DNA of 37,385 nucleotides from Gemmatimonadota bacterium (GTDB lineage Bacteria; Gemmatimonadota; Gemmatimonadetes; Longimicrobiales; Gaopeijiaceae): NCBI GenBank assembly GCA_003562075.1, contig PWWP01000054.1, positions 1 to 37,385 of the forward strand, read 5' to 3'. Shown piece by piece: positions 1 to 10,940 of this stretch (position 1 is its first letter; each line of letters starts with the position of its first letter). The notes under the pieces were generated by a model. It saw only the letters and a program-made list of their open reading frames with translations, ran no database searches and was not told where the DNA came from. The position numbers and the translations under genes were made by a program.

Positions 1-1249
1 CCGACGCATCCCGCCCCTCCGGCGCCGGGATCAGCGCTTCCACGTCCCTGAACTCCAGCCGGGGATCCAGAGCCGGGCCTGAGGGCGGCGGGATCTGGGG
101 TGTGCCCTCGAAGGCCAGCTCTGACGGCCCCACCCCCTCCGAATCGATGGCTGCTCGACTCCGATCCCGTCCCTCCTCAGCCTCCTCGAAACCCGGTTCC
201 TCCTCCAGAGCCTGTTCGAAGAGTTCTTCTGCCTCCTCGTAGGCCCCTCGGTCCTCGGCGGCCAAAGCCTGCCCCAGGAGGAGCAGCGCTCGGAGACTTC
301 GGGTGGGACGCTCCAGAATCATCTCCCGCTCCGCTTCGGTGAGCTGGATTCCCATGGAGGTGTGGAGGGCCAGGACCATCCGGCGCTGCAGGTCGTAGAG
401 GCGCTCCAGCTCATCATCCTCACTGACGGGTTCACCGGGCTGGCCCGTTGCCGACTCCACCACGGCAGCCAGCACATCGATCCGGTCCGCATCATCGGCC
501 ACACTCCCCTGGACGATTCGGCCGGCACCCAACAGCCGTCCACTCCGGGCGGCCGTCCCCTGGTCGACCAGCCCCTCTTCAGCCAGCGCCATCTCATCCA
601 GGAGCAGTTGCACCCGGAGCCGCTCCAGGACGGTGAGCCGGCCAATGCGGCCCAGATCCGTCACGGTGAGCTCGGCCAGGGCCCGCCCCAGCGATTCGAA
701 CTCGGGGTTGGCCCCTTCGTACCGGAAGGGGAAGACGGCGACGGTGCCGGCCTGAGGTTCGGTCCCGGCCAACTCCTCTTCCATGGCCAGGGACTGCCGG
801 GCATCTGCCAGAAGCTGGGCCCGCCGCACTCGGGGGAGTCGGTCTTCGATCCGGGAGCGGAGTGCAGGATCGGGAGTGTCCAATGCCAGGAACGCTTCAT
901 AGGTGCCCCTGGCGTCGCCCCATGCCTCCAGCTCCTCGTACGTCACCCCCAGGTAGAAGAGGACGCCCGGGTCCTCCGGGGCCCGCTCACGAGCTTGCTC
1001 CAGGGCAACGCGTGCATCCTCCAGGCGACCCGCCTCTCGGTAGGCCGCCCCCAAGCGGAGGAGAAGGCCCGGATCGGTGGGGCGCTCCGAGCGCTGGGCC
1101 TCCAGCGTCGGTATCTCGGCCGGCGAAGGCGCCTCGGTGGGTTGAGGAGCCACTGCACAGGCGCCGACCACGAGGATGAGGAGCGGAACGACCAGCAGGG
1201 GGACCACTCGTTTGACGGAGGCCCCGGTCGTCTGGTGGGGAAAGACCAT
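1..1249 (-). CDS. TPR and CsgG-like lipoprotein, 3' end cut by window edge
   Basis: This open frame is absent from the ORF track because it has no stop inside the window; I translated it from the minus strand. From the chosen start it has a hydrophobic signal (residues 14-30) ending in a lipobox (VVGAC, Cys31), so it is probably an outer-membrane or periplasm-facing lipoprotein. TPR-like helices follow at about 57-125. A CsgG/FlgO-type domain at about 168-300 begins TVAVFPFRYEG and continues LERLRVQLLLDEM. More TPR-like helices lie near 318-355, then a Pro-rich tail. In-frame ATGs at 1345 and 1396 are possible. 1249 was chosen because it gives a normal-length signal peptide; none has a good ribosome site. 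It is the last gene after tssH, 259 bases downstream, so membership of the T6SS operon is inference. CsgG-like proteins are known for outer-membrane assembly or as accessory lipoproteins; the role here is unknown. Confidence 0.75.
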   Translation of the reverse strand, partial: MVFPHQTTGASVKRVVPLLVVPLLILVVGACAVAPQPTEAPSPAEIPTLEAQRSERPTDPGLLLRLGAAYREAGRLEDARVALEQARERAPEDPGVLFYLGVTYEELEAWGDARGTYEAFLALDTPDPALRSRIEDRLPRVRRAQLLADARQSLAMEEELAGTEPQAGTVAVFPFRYEGANPEFESLGRALAELTVTDLGRIGRLTVLERLRVQLLLDEMALAEEGLVDQGTAARSGRLLGAGRIVQGSVADDADRIDVLAAVVESATGQPGEPVSEDDELERLYDLQRRMVLALHTSMGIQLTEAEREMILERPTRSLRALLLLGQALAAEDRGAYEEAEELFEQALEEEPGFEEAEEGRDRSRAAIDSEGVGPSELAFEGTPQIPPPSGPALDPRLEFRDVEALIPAPEGRDAS

Positions 1250-1417
1250 GATTTGCCGGGTGGCAGGATTGGATGAGGGGAACCCCTCCCTGGGAGAGGC
1301 TCTGCGTCCTATGAGTCCCCAGACTGGGGTCACAGTATCTTTCATCGTTCGGGCCCGCAACCGTTTGTTGCGCAGATCGGAACTGGAGTCCGCCATGCCG
1401 AAGAGCCGAGGAGGAGG

Positions 1418-1484
1418 GAAGGTCGCCTCAGACCTTCTCGGCACCCCATTACCCCCTCCCCGGCCTTCACCTCACAGGGCCGGG
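1418..1484. terminator. Two stem-loops between tssH and the CsgG-like gene
   Basis: The gap 1250-1508 holds GAAGGTC-6 nt-GACCTTC (1418-1437) and CCCGGCC-12 nt-GGCCGGG (1459-1484), both perfect 7-bp stems just after the tssH stop. Neither has a T-run, so these could be weak or Rho-assisted terminators, or mRNA-end stabilisers. Nothing else is visible in the gap. Confidence 0.35.
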
Positions 1485-1508
1485 TCCAGCCCACTTCGAA
1501 GTCGGCCC

Positions 1509-4358
<2,850 letters not shown>

Positions 4359-4404
4359 GGCAGGTCATCTCCTGGAATCCGTGCTGTGGACTCCGAGTAG
4401 GGGT

Positions 4405-5457
4405 TCACAAAGTGAGAATCGTCTCGTCGGCGTCGGATTCGCGAGGCCGGGACTTGAGCCAGGTCCCCCAGCCCAGGGGAGGCGTGGACTCCCCCTCCAC
4501 ACCCCCCAGGACCGTCGCCGGCACCTCGTCCCGTGCCAGAACCAGTTGAAGCTCGGCCTCGAACTGCTCGTGGGTGAAGAAACCCACCAGCTTCTTCAGC
4601 ATCTGGTGCTCCTTGGTGCCCGGCAGGAGCCGATCGTAGGTCTCCCGATCCATGGGACCCATCCGGATCCGGATGCGAGCGTGTGGATCCCAGACCTCGT
4701 CTCCCACCACGGCACCCATCCCCAGACGGTCCGCCTCCCGCGCCTCTCCCAATCGACAGAGGTCCAGGTTCCGGAGCGGAATCCATCCTCCGACGAAGGG
4801 CTCCACCTCCACCGACACCTGGAAACGATCAGTCAGAAGCTGCTCCAGGGCCGGACCGCTCCGGGTGGCGGGCGAGAGGAGTCCGGTATACCAGGCCAGC
4901 GTGTCCTCGGTCAGCTCCCCCAGCGCCTCCCGGGGCTCATGAGCTGCACCCAGGAGAGCCAGGAGGTGCTCCCGGTGCCGATCCGGGTCCCCACGCTCCA
5001 CCGCCAGCTCTGGAATCCCCTTCCGCCACGCGGCATAGAGGAGGGAGACCACCCGGTGCTGGAAGATGTCCAGGAAGGCGACGAGGGTCTGATCCCGGTC
5101 CCGACTCCGCTCCAGCGCCAACATGGAGTAGGGATGAGGAAGGACGCCCATGGCCCCCACCAGCCCCATGACGTTTGAGGTGAGCCGGACCGGCTCCTCA
5201 TCCAGATCCAGTTTCTCCACCTCCCTGGCCGGAAAGCCCAGGGACGGATTGTGGGATATGCGGGTGACTTCCCGGGCAGGATCGCCGAATCCGGCCAGGG
5301 GAGCCCGGTCCACCTCCATCCGTTCCAGGAGGCGGAGGAGCTGAAAGACGCCGAAGGAGCCATATCGCTCCCTGAGGGCCGCCTCCACCCGGGAGAAGTC
5401 CCCTCCGCTCGGAGCCTCACCTTCCCGGGAGTCCGGCCTCACACCAGGGCTTTCCAT
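4405..5457 (-). CDS. tssG: TssG baseplate protein
   Basis: TssG (VasB/ImpH family) forms the baseplate wedge with TssE, TssF and TssK. The ORF track extends it to 5574, but the extra N-terminus is only tssF read in another frame. I place the start at the ATG at 5457, preceded by GAGGG five bases upstream, giving 350 residues, close to the family norm. Family features are the helical start ending in FGVFQLLRLLERM, followed by a FPAREVEKL segment, NVMGLVGAMGVLP, and a C-terminal stretch with NLDLCRLGEA and a conserved Gly/Trp-rich end. It overlaps the 3' end of tssF by 19 bases, which implies translational coupling. Confidence 0.93.
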   Translation of the reverse strand: MESPGVRPDSREGEAPSGGDFSRVEAALRERYGSFGVFQLLRLLERMEVDRAPLAGFGDPAREVTRISHNPSLGFPAREVEKLDLDEEPVRLTSNVMGLVGAMGVLPHPYSMLALERSRDRDQTLVAFLDIFQHRVVSLLYAAWRKGIPELAVERGDPDRHREHLLALLGAAHEPREALGELTEDTLAWYTGLLSPATRSGPALEQLLTDRFQVSVEVEPFVGGWIPLRNLDLCRLGEAREADRLGMGAVVGDEVWDPHARIRIRMGPMDRETYDRLLPGTKEHQMLKKLVGFFTHEQFEAELQLVLARDEVPATVLGGVEGESTPPLGWGTWLKSRPRESDADETILTL

Positions 5458-7265
5458 CCAGCCCTCGGTGGCCACTCCCGGATGGGCTCCCTTCGCTGGA
5501 GACTCCGGGCTCTGAGTGTCGTGAAGCTGTTCATGGTGGTGTAGAGGCCGAAGAAGCGCTCCAGGACACTGCACAGGAGGTAGACGCTACCGCCGGCAAA
5601 CTCCTCCTCATCCAGAAGCAGGTCCACCCGGTGTCCCCGTGCGAAGGAGATCCCGTGTTCGGTCCGGACCCGGGCATGGATGGGCTCGCTCTGCAAGTCC
5701 TTGATCCCCTCGATCTGGCGCTCCCCGGCAGCCGAACCGGCCAGATTATGTAGTTGGAGGAGCTGCTTCAGAGAGCTCCCCCCCCCTTCGATCAGGGTCC
5801 CATAGTTCAGGGAAAGCTGGGAAATGAGCCGCCAGAGGCGGGATTTTCCCAGCGAAGGCTGCACGAGTGGGGTCGGCTTCACCAGCGCTTCCACCCGGGC
5901 TACCGGCCCACCGCCTTCCATACGGAAATCACCCTCGTCGGACCCGAACGGGAGCCGGGAGGGAAGATCCCCATTGTGACAGGTCAATCGAAGGGTGGCC
6001 ACGTCCTCCTTCGGGTGGACGGTCCGCTCCGAGGCGTCCAGGAAGGCGATCTCTACCCGATCCCCCCCACCTCTCCAGTCCATGGCGCCTCGACGGGTCC
6101 GCCAGAACACGGGCGGGGCATCCGGGCGCCGAAACGGCGAGTAGAAGGGATCCACCTTCAGCGGCTCAGGTAGATCCGGGCTCACCAGCCGGACTTCATC
6201 CACCGAGTGGGTGAAGATGGAGTCCCGGCGTCGAAGATCGGGGACCACCGGGTACTCGGCCTTCCGCTGGCTGAGGAGGACCGGCTCGGAGGTTCGCTTG
6301 AAGAGGTTCACCACCGGGGTGCACCCCAACCGAAAAGTGGAAGCCGTAAGGGCATCCTCCAGGCGGTTTCTCCAGTCCGCGCGCTCGAAGGACCGGAGTT
6401 GGAAAACCACCTGTATCCGCTCCTTGAATCCTCGGTCCGCCAGTCCTTGCAGCCCAGAGAGGTCCACGAAGTGGAATTTCTCCGGGAAGGCGAAATACTC
6501 CTGTAGATAGTTGTGTGCCTGGAGAGCGCGGCGAGGAGGCTCCAGGAGAGTCTGGTCCCGCTCAAACCCTACTGGAGTCAAGGCCGACGCCGGAAGAACC
6601 AGCGGCTCCACGCGTGACCCGGGGGTGGGGTCTCGGATCACCACCTCCAGACAGTGGTTCAGGAGGAGTTCATACAGGGCCGCAGCCAGACCTCCCCCGG
6701 CACTCAGGTGGAGCCGGATCCTATCCAGGGCCAGGTCCTGCAAGGAGCCACCTGGAAACACCTTCAGGTCAAGGTGGATCCCACCTGTGGCGTCTCGGCT
6801 TCGGCTTCCGGCTCCTGCCGCCTTCCCCCACTTGGCCCCGGTGATGGACAGGGGCCAGAGAACCGTATCATAGCAAGTCTGGAAACGGCAGGGTTCTCCC
6901 CCGACCGGCCGGCTCTGGAGACGGGCACCTCGCTCGATGGCGAACCCTTCATTCAACTGGCTCTGGGATGGATCCAGGTGAAACTGAGCGATGGACAGGG
7001 AAGGGAGGGGGCGGACGTACTGGGGGTGGACCGCACCCAGAAGGGCCTCCGATACCTGTGGAAGGTCATCGTCCAGGCGGAGGTGGACCCGAGCCGCCAG
7101 GAAGGCGAAGGCCTCCAGTAGCCGCTCCACATGGGGATCCTCGCACTTGTTCGCCTCCAGCTCGAGGCGCCCGGCTACCTTCGGGTACGCCTTGGCGAAC
7201 TCGGCGCCCGTCCGCCGAAGGTAGGTGAGCTCCCGCTCGTAGTAGTCCAGGAGTTCGTCGCGCAC
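5439..7265 (-). CDS. tssF: TssF baseplate protein
   Basis: TssF (VasA/ImpG family) makes up the bulk of the baseplate wedge and binds TssG. The 608-residue product begins with the family signature MRDELLDYYERELTYLRRTG, continues with FAKAYPKVAGRL, and has HPQYVRPLPSLSIAQF near residue 80. Its length is normal. The start is GTG at 7265, two bases after the tssE stop, with GGAGG inside the end of tssE about 6-7 bases upstream. The 3' end overlaps tssG. A Gly/Ser-rich stretch near residue 500 is unremarkable. Confidence 0.95.
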   Translation of the reverse strand: MRDELLDYYERELTYLRRTGAEFAKAYPKVAGRLELEANKCEDPHVERLLEAFAFLAARVHLRLDDDLPQVSEALLGAVHPQYVRPLPSLSIAQFHLDPSQSQLNEGFAIERGARLQSRPVGGEPCRFQTCYDTVLWPLSITGAKWGKAAGAGSRSRDATGGIHLDLKVFPGGSLQDLALDRIRLHLSAGGGLAAALYELLLNHCLEVVIRDPTPGSRVEPLVLPASALTPVGFERDQTLLEPPRRALQAHNYLQEYFAFPEKFHFVDLSGLQGLADRGFKERIQVVFQLRSFERADWRNRLEDALTASTFRLGCTPVVNLFKRTSEPVLLSQRKAEYPVVPDLRRRDSIFTHSVDEVRLVSPDLPEPLKVDPFYSPFRRPDAPPVFWRTRRGAMDWRGGGDRVEIAFLDASERTVHPKEDVATLRLTCHNGDLPSRLPFGSDEGDFRMEGGGPVARVEALVKPTPLVQPSLGKSRLWRLISQLSLNYGTLIEGGGSSLKQLLQLHNLAGSAAGERQIEGIKDLQSEPIHARVRTEHGISFARGHRVDLLLDEEEFAGGSVYLLCSVLERFFGLYTTMNSFTTLRARSLQRREPIREWPPRAGWKALV

Positions 7266-7267
7266 GC

Positions 7268-7753
7268 CTACTCCTCCACCTGGAAGGAGCCGCTCACAGT
7301 CTCCAGCACGGTGTCGAAGACGATCCGCTCCGGATCGGGATCCATGAGGAGGGTAGCCTCCACCCTCAGTCGAACGGCCCGAGATCCGCCCTCGCCATCG
7401 TCTCCCTCGGCCAGGTCGACCCGGATGTCGGTGAGCCTGGGCTCAAAGAGTCGAATGGACTCTTCCACCCGCGAAAGGAGGTATCCCTGGGCATCCTTGG
7501 AGTCGGCACTGAGGGAGGTGACGTCAGGGATCCCGTAGTGGTGGACCGATGAACGGAGCTCGGTCTGGGATCGGTCAGCAGGCAGGGTGGTCCGGCGGGT
7601 GTTCAGCAGCCACTCCAGGTCCCGGAGGACTGCCCGACGATGCCGGGCCTCAGACTCGGCCCGGCTCACCTCCATGTCAGCCCCTTCCCGGGGCTCCAGG
7701 TCGATGAGGCGATCCAGGACGGATGGCCGAACGGTGGAATCGCTCGTCCTCAT
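7268..7753 (-). CDS. tssE: TssE, gp25-like baseplate protein
   Basis: TssE is the phage gp25-like wedge component that starts sheath polymerisation at the baseplate. The 161-residue protein has the expected layout: the N-terminal SVLDRLIDLEP, then AVLRDLEWLLNTRR, which matches the conserved region around the EWLLNTR motif of gp25-like proteins. The gp25 core follows, with YGIPDVTSLSADS and ESIRLFEPRLTDIRVDL. The ATG overlaps the tssA stop (ATGA), and tssF follows two bases after the stop, so the three are very probably cotranslated. The size matches the family. Confidence 0.94.
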   Translation of the reverse strand: MRTSDSTVRPSVLDRLIDLEPREGADMEVSRAESEARHRRAVLRDLEWLLNTRRTTLPADRSQTELRSSVHHYGIPDVTSLSADSKDAQGYLLSRVEESIRLFEPRLTDIRVDLAEGDDGEGGSRAVRLRVEATLLMDPDPERIVFDTVLETVSGSFQVEE

Positions 7754-9555
7754 GCGCCATCGCCTGCCGAACCGCTTCCGAAGCTCATGGCCTGCATGGG
7801 ATCGAGGCGACAGATCCGGAGATAGAGATCCTGCCGTTCACCGGCGTCACCATCCATCTTCTCCATGCATCGATACAGAAGAGAGAGGGGACGGGCCACC
7901 GTCTCCCCTTCCTCCCATTCCTCCAGACTGTGACGTTCGATCTGCTCTACCATCTCCCGGAGGATGGGAAGGGCTACAGCCTCCAGGCCTCCCTCCACCA
8001 TGATGGTGGCTGCCTCGGAGCGCCGAAGGAACCGGGCCCGGGAGCTCTTTTCCTGGGAGGCCTGGCGCATGAGGAGCTGAATGGCCTGCTGGGGCTGAGC
8101 CTCCCGCAGGCGCGCCACCTGCCGCTCCAAGGCTCGATCTCCATCGGCAGACACAGGGACTGGGGGAGCGCCATCGTCCTCCTGCCCGAAGCCCACCACC
8201 TGCTTCAACCACTTCCGGGTCTCCGGGTTGGCTGTGGGCGAATCGTCCATGAGGGTGACGTCCAGGAGTTCGGGCAGGTCCCGGAGGAGGGCGCTGAGGG
8301 CACCTTTCACGGCCGTCGCCACCATGTCGTACTCACTCCCCAACCCTTCGCATGCCTCCAACACGTACCGTTGGAGGTCCAGCCACCCCCGGCCATGTGA
8401 AGTGGCCATCACCTCTTCACAGGTATCCAGGAGTTCGGCCCACTTTCCGTCCAGTGTGTATCCCTTGATCCGGGTCCGGACATTGGTAGGAGGAGCCGTG
8501 AGAAGCTTGGGGTCCACGCCCCCGCCGGCGGCTCGGAGTTCTCCCCATCGCAAACCCCGCAACATGAGGTAGGGGGAGGGATCGGTGGGATCCTTCCGCC
8601 GAAGGAATCGGGCCGCTTCAGCCGCAGCCCGACCGGCATCAGCCACACTCCCGATCTCGGTGGGCACGCCCCCGGTCGCTGCTCCCGTCGTGTCGGCATC
8701 CCCACCCCCGGCCTCCTCTCCTTCGGGCGTCCCCTCTCCTCCACTCTCAGGTTCGTCAGCCTCCAGCTCCACTGGGTCCGGATCCACCTCCAGCTTCCGG
8801 GCCAGATGCTGGCTGGCCAACCGATGGACCTCTGAGAGAAGCTCCCGGAGGGGGATCAGGTTGGGTGTGACGTCGCCGAAGCGATCATCGCAGAAGTCCT
8901 CCAATTCCGAGAGGGCTTCCTGGGACGCCTCCAGGTCGGCTACGAGGCCCTTGTAGAATCCCTTGGAGGATGCTTCCACCGCATCCTGGAACTCCTCTGG
9001 CGTGGTACGCCCCGCCTGGACCGCTTCCGCCCGAGCCTTCCTTTTCGAGTCATCGGAATCGGCTTCATCTTCGCTGGGGACGGACCGTGCTTCCCGGTGG
9101 TTCAGAAAGCCCAGACCCTGCTCGGTAAGCGGCACCTGCTCGATGGATTGCTGGAGATAGCGCCCCACCCATTCCAAAGGCACGGCTCGGAATTCCAGGT
9201 CCCCGTCCTCGTCGATCTCGGGGTGAACACCGTCCCAGAACTTCTCCATGAGCTTCCGGAGAAGGTGGAAGCCGTTGGTCAGTCCCTTGAAACCCTTCTC
9301 CCGGGTCCATGCCTCGGTGAGCCACGCGGCGACCTGGAGGTCCTTGGACTGTTCGGCGATGACCTGCGTAGCCAGCTTCTGCACCAGGGGAAAGTCGGCA
9401 ACCTTCAGCTCCCGCTTCCACTCCCCCTGCGGGATGTTGTCATCCTCTTCCTCTCTGGCCCTCTTGATCTCGTCGAAAACGGGCTCGTAGCGAACGCTGG
9501 GCCCGGCAGGTTCATCACCCTCGATGGGCTCCAGAAGGCCTTCAATGGCTTCCAT
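7750..9555 (-). CDS. tssA: TssA sheath/baseplate cap protein (ImpA family)
   Basis: TssA coordinates baseplate priming and tube/sheath polymerisation. The ORF track begins at 9699, but the conserved ImpA N-terminus starts at MEAIEGLLEPIEGDEPAG, so I use the ATG at 9555 (601 residues). The ImpA_N region (about 1-160) contains VRYEPVFDEIKRA and the conserved AAWLTEAW...GFKGLTNGFHLL...FWDGVHP block. An acidic, Gly-rich linker lies at about 250-300. The C-terminal half contains EQVARLREAQ-like helices followed by QASQEKSSRARFLRRSEAA, resembling the long-TssA C-terminal domain. It overlaps tssE by four bases and begins 10 bases after tagJ. No strong ribosome site is visible, so coupling to tagJ is likely. 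Confidence 0.92.
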   Translation of the reverse strand: MEAIEGLLEPIEGDEPAGPSVRYEPVFDEIKRAREEEDDNIPQGEWKRELKVADFPLVQKLATQVIAEQSKDLQVAAWLTEAWTREKGFKGLTNGFHLLRKLMEKFWDGVHPEIDEDGDLEFRAVPLEWVGRYLQQSIEQVPLTEQGLGFLNHREARSVPSEDEADSDDSKRKARAEAVQAGRTTPEEFQDAVEASSKGFYKGLVADLEASQEALSELEDFCDDRFGDVTPNLIPLRELLSEVHRLASQHLARKLEVDPDPVELEADEPESGGEGTPEGEEAGGGDADTTGAATGGVPTEIGSVADAGRAAAEAARFLRRKDPTDPSPYLMLRGLRWGELRAAGGGVDPKLLTAPPTNVRTRIKGYTLDGKWAELLDTCEEVMATSHGRGWLDLQRYVLEACEGLGSEYDMVATAVKGALSALLRDLPELLDVTLMDDSPTANPETRKWLKQVVGFGQEDDGAPPVPVSADGDRALERQVARLREAQPQQAIQLLMRQASQEKSSRARFLRRSEAATIMVEGGLEAVALPILREMVEQIERHSLEEWEEGETVARPLSLLYRCMEKMDGDAGERQDLYLRICRLDPMQAMSFGSGSAGDGA

Positions 9556-9565
9556 AGGTGAGTAC

Positions 9566-10312
9566 TCAGTCCTGATCGGCGTCGGCGCCGGCACTGTCGG
9601 AAGGTTGATCGATGACGAGCTCCCGGATATCCAGGAGGGGTACCACATCGTCGTCCATGAGGAAAAGCTTGGGGCCGTAAAGGGACTCATCCCCTCCATC
9701 CAGAGCCTCCACCCGGGTCTCCCGGCCCAGCCGGACGGAGCCCTCGGGGTGCCGGTGGCTCCCCGGATTCAGGGCGGGGATCAGGACCTCGCCCAGTTCC
9801 ATCTCTTCGAAGCGGGGTCCGGGAATCACCTGGGCCGGCACCCAGAGCAGGTCCCTGAGTCGCTTGGGTTCCTCCGCCCGAATGGCGGCCACGTGCTCCA
9901 GAGGCAGCCAGGTATACTGTCCCGCCGCATAGACTTCGAGCCTGGCCCCCAGGCGGGGGTCGGCATCCTCCAGGATCTTGAAGGGTTTCCCATTCAGGGT
10001 GCCCGAGACCGCAGGGGGGCCGGAGTCCCCCTGCGGATAGGCGCCGGAACTGAACATCTCATCCCGTTCCTTCTCGGCGTGAAGCGCGCTACGATAGACC
10101 AGCGCTCCCATCTCCACGTTTTCTCCGTCTCTTGCCAGAACATCCAACTGCTTCTCGGCCCGGTCCCACTCTCCGGCAAAGGCCAGCAGTTCGAAGAGGA
10201 ATGTGCGACGGGACGGGTCCGTAGGGTTGTCCCGGACCTCCTCGTTCAGTGCCTGGATGGCTGCATCCAGGTCACCTCGTTCATACAGTGCCCGCGCTCT
10301 GGCAGATGTCAT
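9566..10312 (-). CDS. tagJ: TagJ/ImpE family accessory protein
   Basis: TagJ (ImpE/SciE family) is a cytoplasmic accessory factor that in some systems binds the sheath protein TssB and helps ClpV recruitment. The chosen ATG at 10312 gives 248 residues beginning MTSARARALYERGDLDAAI. That is the TPR-like N-terminal half (about 1-65, ending FAGEWDRAEKQLDVLA) typical of ImpE. The C-terminal half has GKPFKILEDADPRLGARLEVYAAG and a WLPLEH-type beta region. The upstream extension in the ORF track overlaps hcp and is rejected. It sits 25 bases after hcp and 10 before tssA. Confidence 0.9.
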   Translation of the reverse strand: MTSARARALYERGDLDAAIQALNEEVRDNPTDPSRRTFLFELLAFAGEWDRAEKQLDVLARDGENVEMGALVYRSALHAEKERDEMFSSGAYPQGDSGPPAVSGTLNGKPFKILEDADPRLGARLEVYAAGQYTWLPLEHVAAIRAEEPKRLRDLLWVPAQVIPGPRFEEMELGEVLIPALNPGSHRHPEGSVRLGRETRVEALDGGDESLYGPKLFLMDDDVVPLLDIRELVIDQPSDSAGADADQD

Positions 10313-10337
10313 TCCCCTGTCCTTATCTGGAGTGTCC

Positions 10338-10823
10338 TCAGCGGGAGACCCTGAGTTGATCCCAGCTTGCCACCACCGGAGAGCCCTTGGCACCGGTCTC
10401 GGTCTGGGGCGTGTAGGTGATCTCCACCTTTCCGAAGGCCAGGGACAGGCTCTCCGTCGGCCGGTCGTCGCCACCCGAGCTTCCGCTCCACTGGATGGAC
10501 TCCACGAAAACCTTCTCGAACTCGTAGGTCAGGTAGTCCACCGCCTCGTCTCCACCGGCCTTGTGGAGGGTCACCGTGGCCTTGGGGAAGTGCTTTCCGC
10601 TGCAGCAGGCCTGGAAGAGCCCGGGGCTGGCTTTGTCCGAAACCTTCATGACGTTGAAGCTGCTGAGGCTTGCCTTCCCGGCGCCGCCGCCGCCGCCGGC
10701 GCCGATGGAGGTCGGGTTGGAAGCGCCCCAGCTGAACGACAGAACCTCGATCTGGTCCTCGAATCCGTCCCGGGTGGACTCTCCTTCCACCCCTTCGATC
10801 TTGAGGAATGCGTCAAAGGCCAT
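10338..10823 (-). CDS. hcp: Hcp, T6SS inner-tube protein
   Basis: Hcp (TssD) hexamers stack to form the expelled inner tube and can carry effectors in the lumen. The 161-residue product starts AFDAFLKIEGVEGES and continues with DQIEVLSFSWG. It contains the Gly-rich loop SIGAGGGGGAGKAS and the HKAGG...YLTYEFEKVFVESI core of the Hcp fold, with ITYTPQ near the end. The start is certain: ATG at 10823 with GGAGA 6-7 bases upstream. It lies 111 bases downstream of tssC behind a long inverted repeat, which may let it be expressed at a level different from the sheath genes. No C-terminal effector extension is present. Confidence 0.96.
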   Translation of the reverse strand: MAFDAFLKIEGVEGESTRDGFEDQIEVLSFSWGASNPTSIGAGGGGGAGKASLSSFNVMKVSDKASPGLFQACCSGKHFPKATVTLHKAGGDEAVDYLTYEFEKVFVESIQWSGSSGGDDRPTESLSLAFGKVEITYTPQTETGAKGSPVVASWDQLRVSR

Positions 10824-10867
10824 TGTACTCTCCTTTCTGTTTCAGGTCGTGGTGATGTGAATTTGCG

Positions 10868-10940
10868 AACTGCCACTGGCCGGTGGTGGGCGTCAACTGC
10901 TGATGCGCAGAAGGGAGCCGGAATCCGCCAGTGGTCAGTT
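10868..10940. repeat. Inverted repeat between tssC and hcp
   Basis: AACTGCCACTGGC (10868-10880) faces GCCAGTGGTCAGTT (10927-10940), a 13-bp pairing with one bulged base and a 46-base loop. A smaller stem, CCACTGG/CCGGTGG, nests in the first arm. The far arm covers the tssC stop. It could be a processing or stability element separating sheath from hcp mRNA; this is inference. Confidence 0.4.

Noticed and set aside
362-1276. 304-residue plus-strand ORF
   Set aside because: It is the antisense shadow of the TPR/CsgG-like lipoprotein, whose minus-strand frame has a signal peptide, lipobox and clear domains. The plus-strand product shows no motif.
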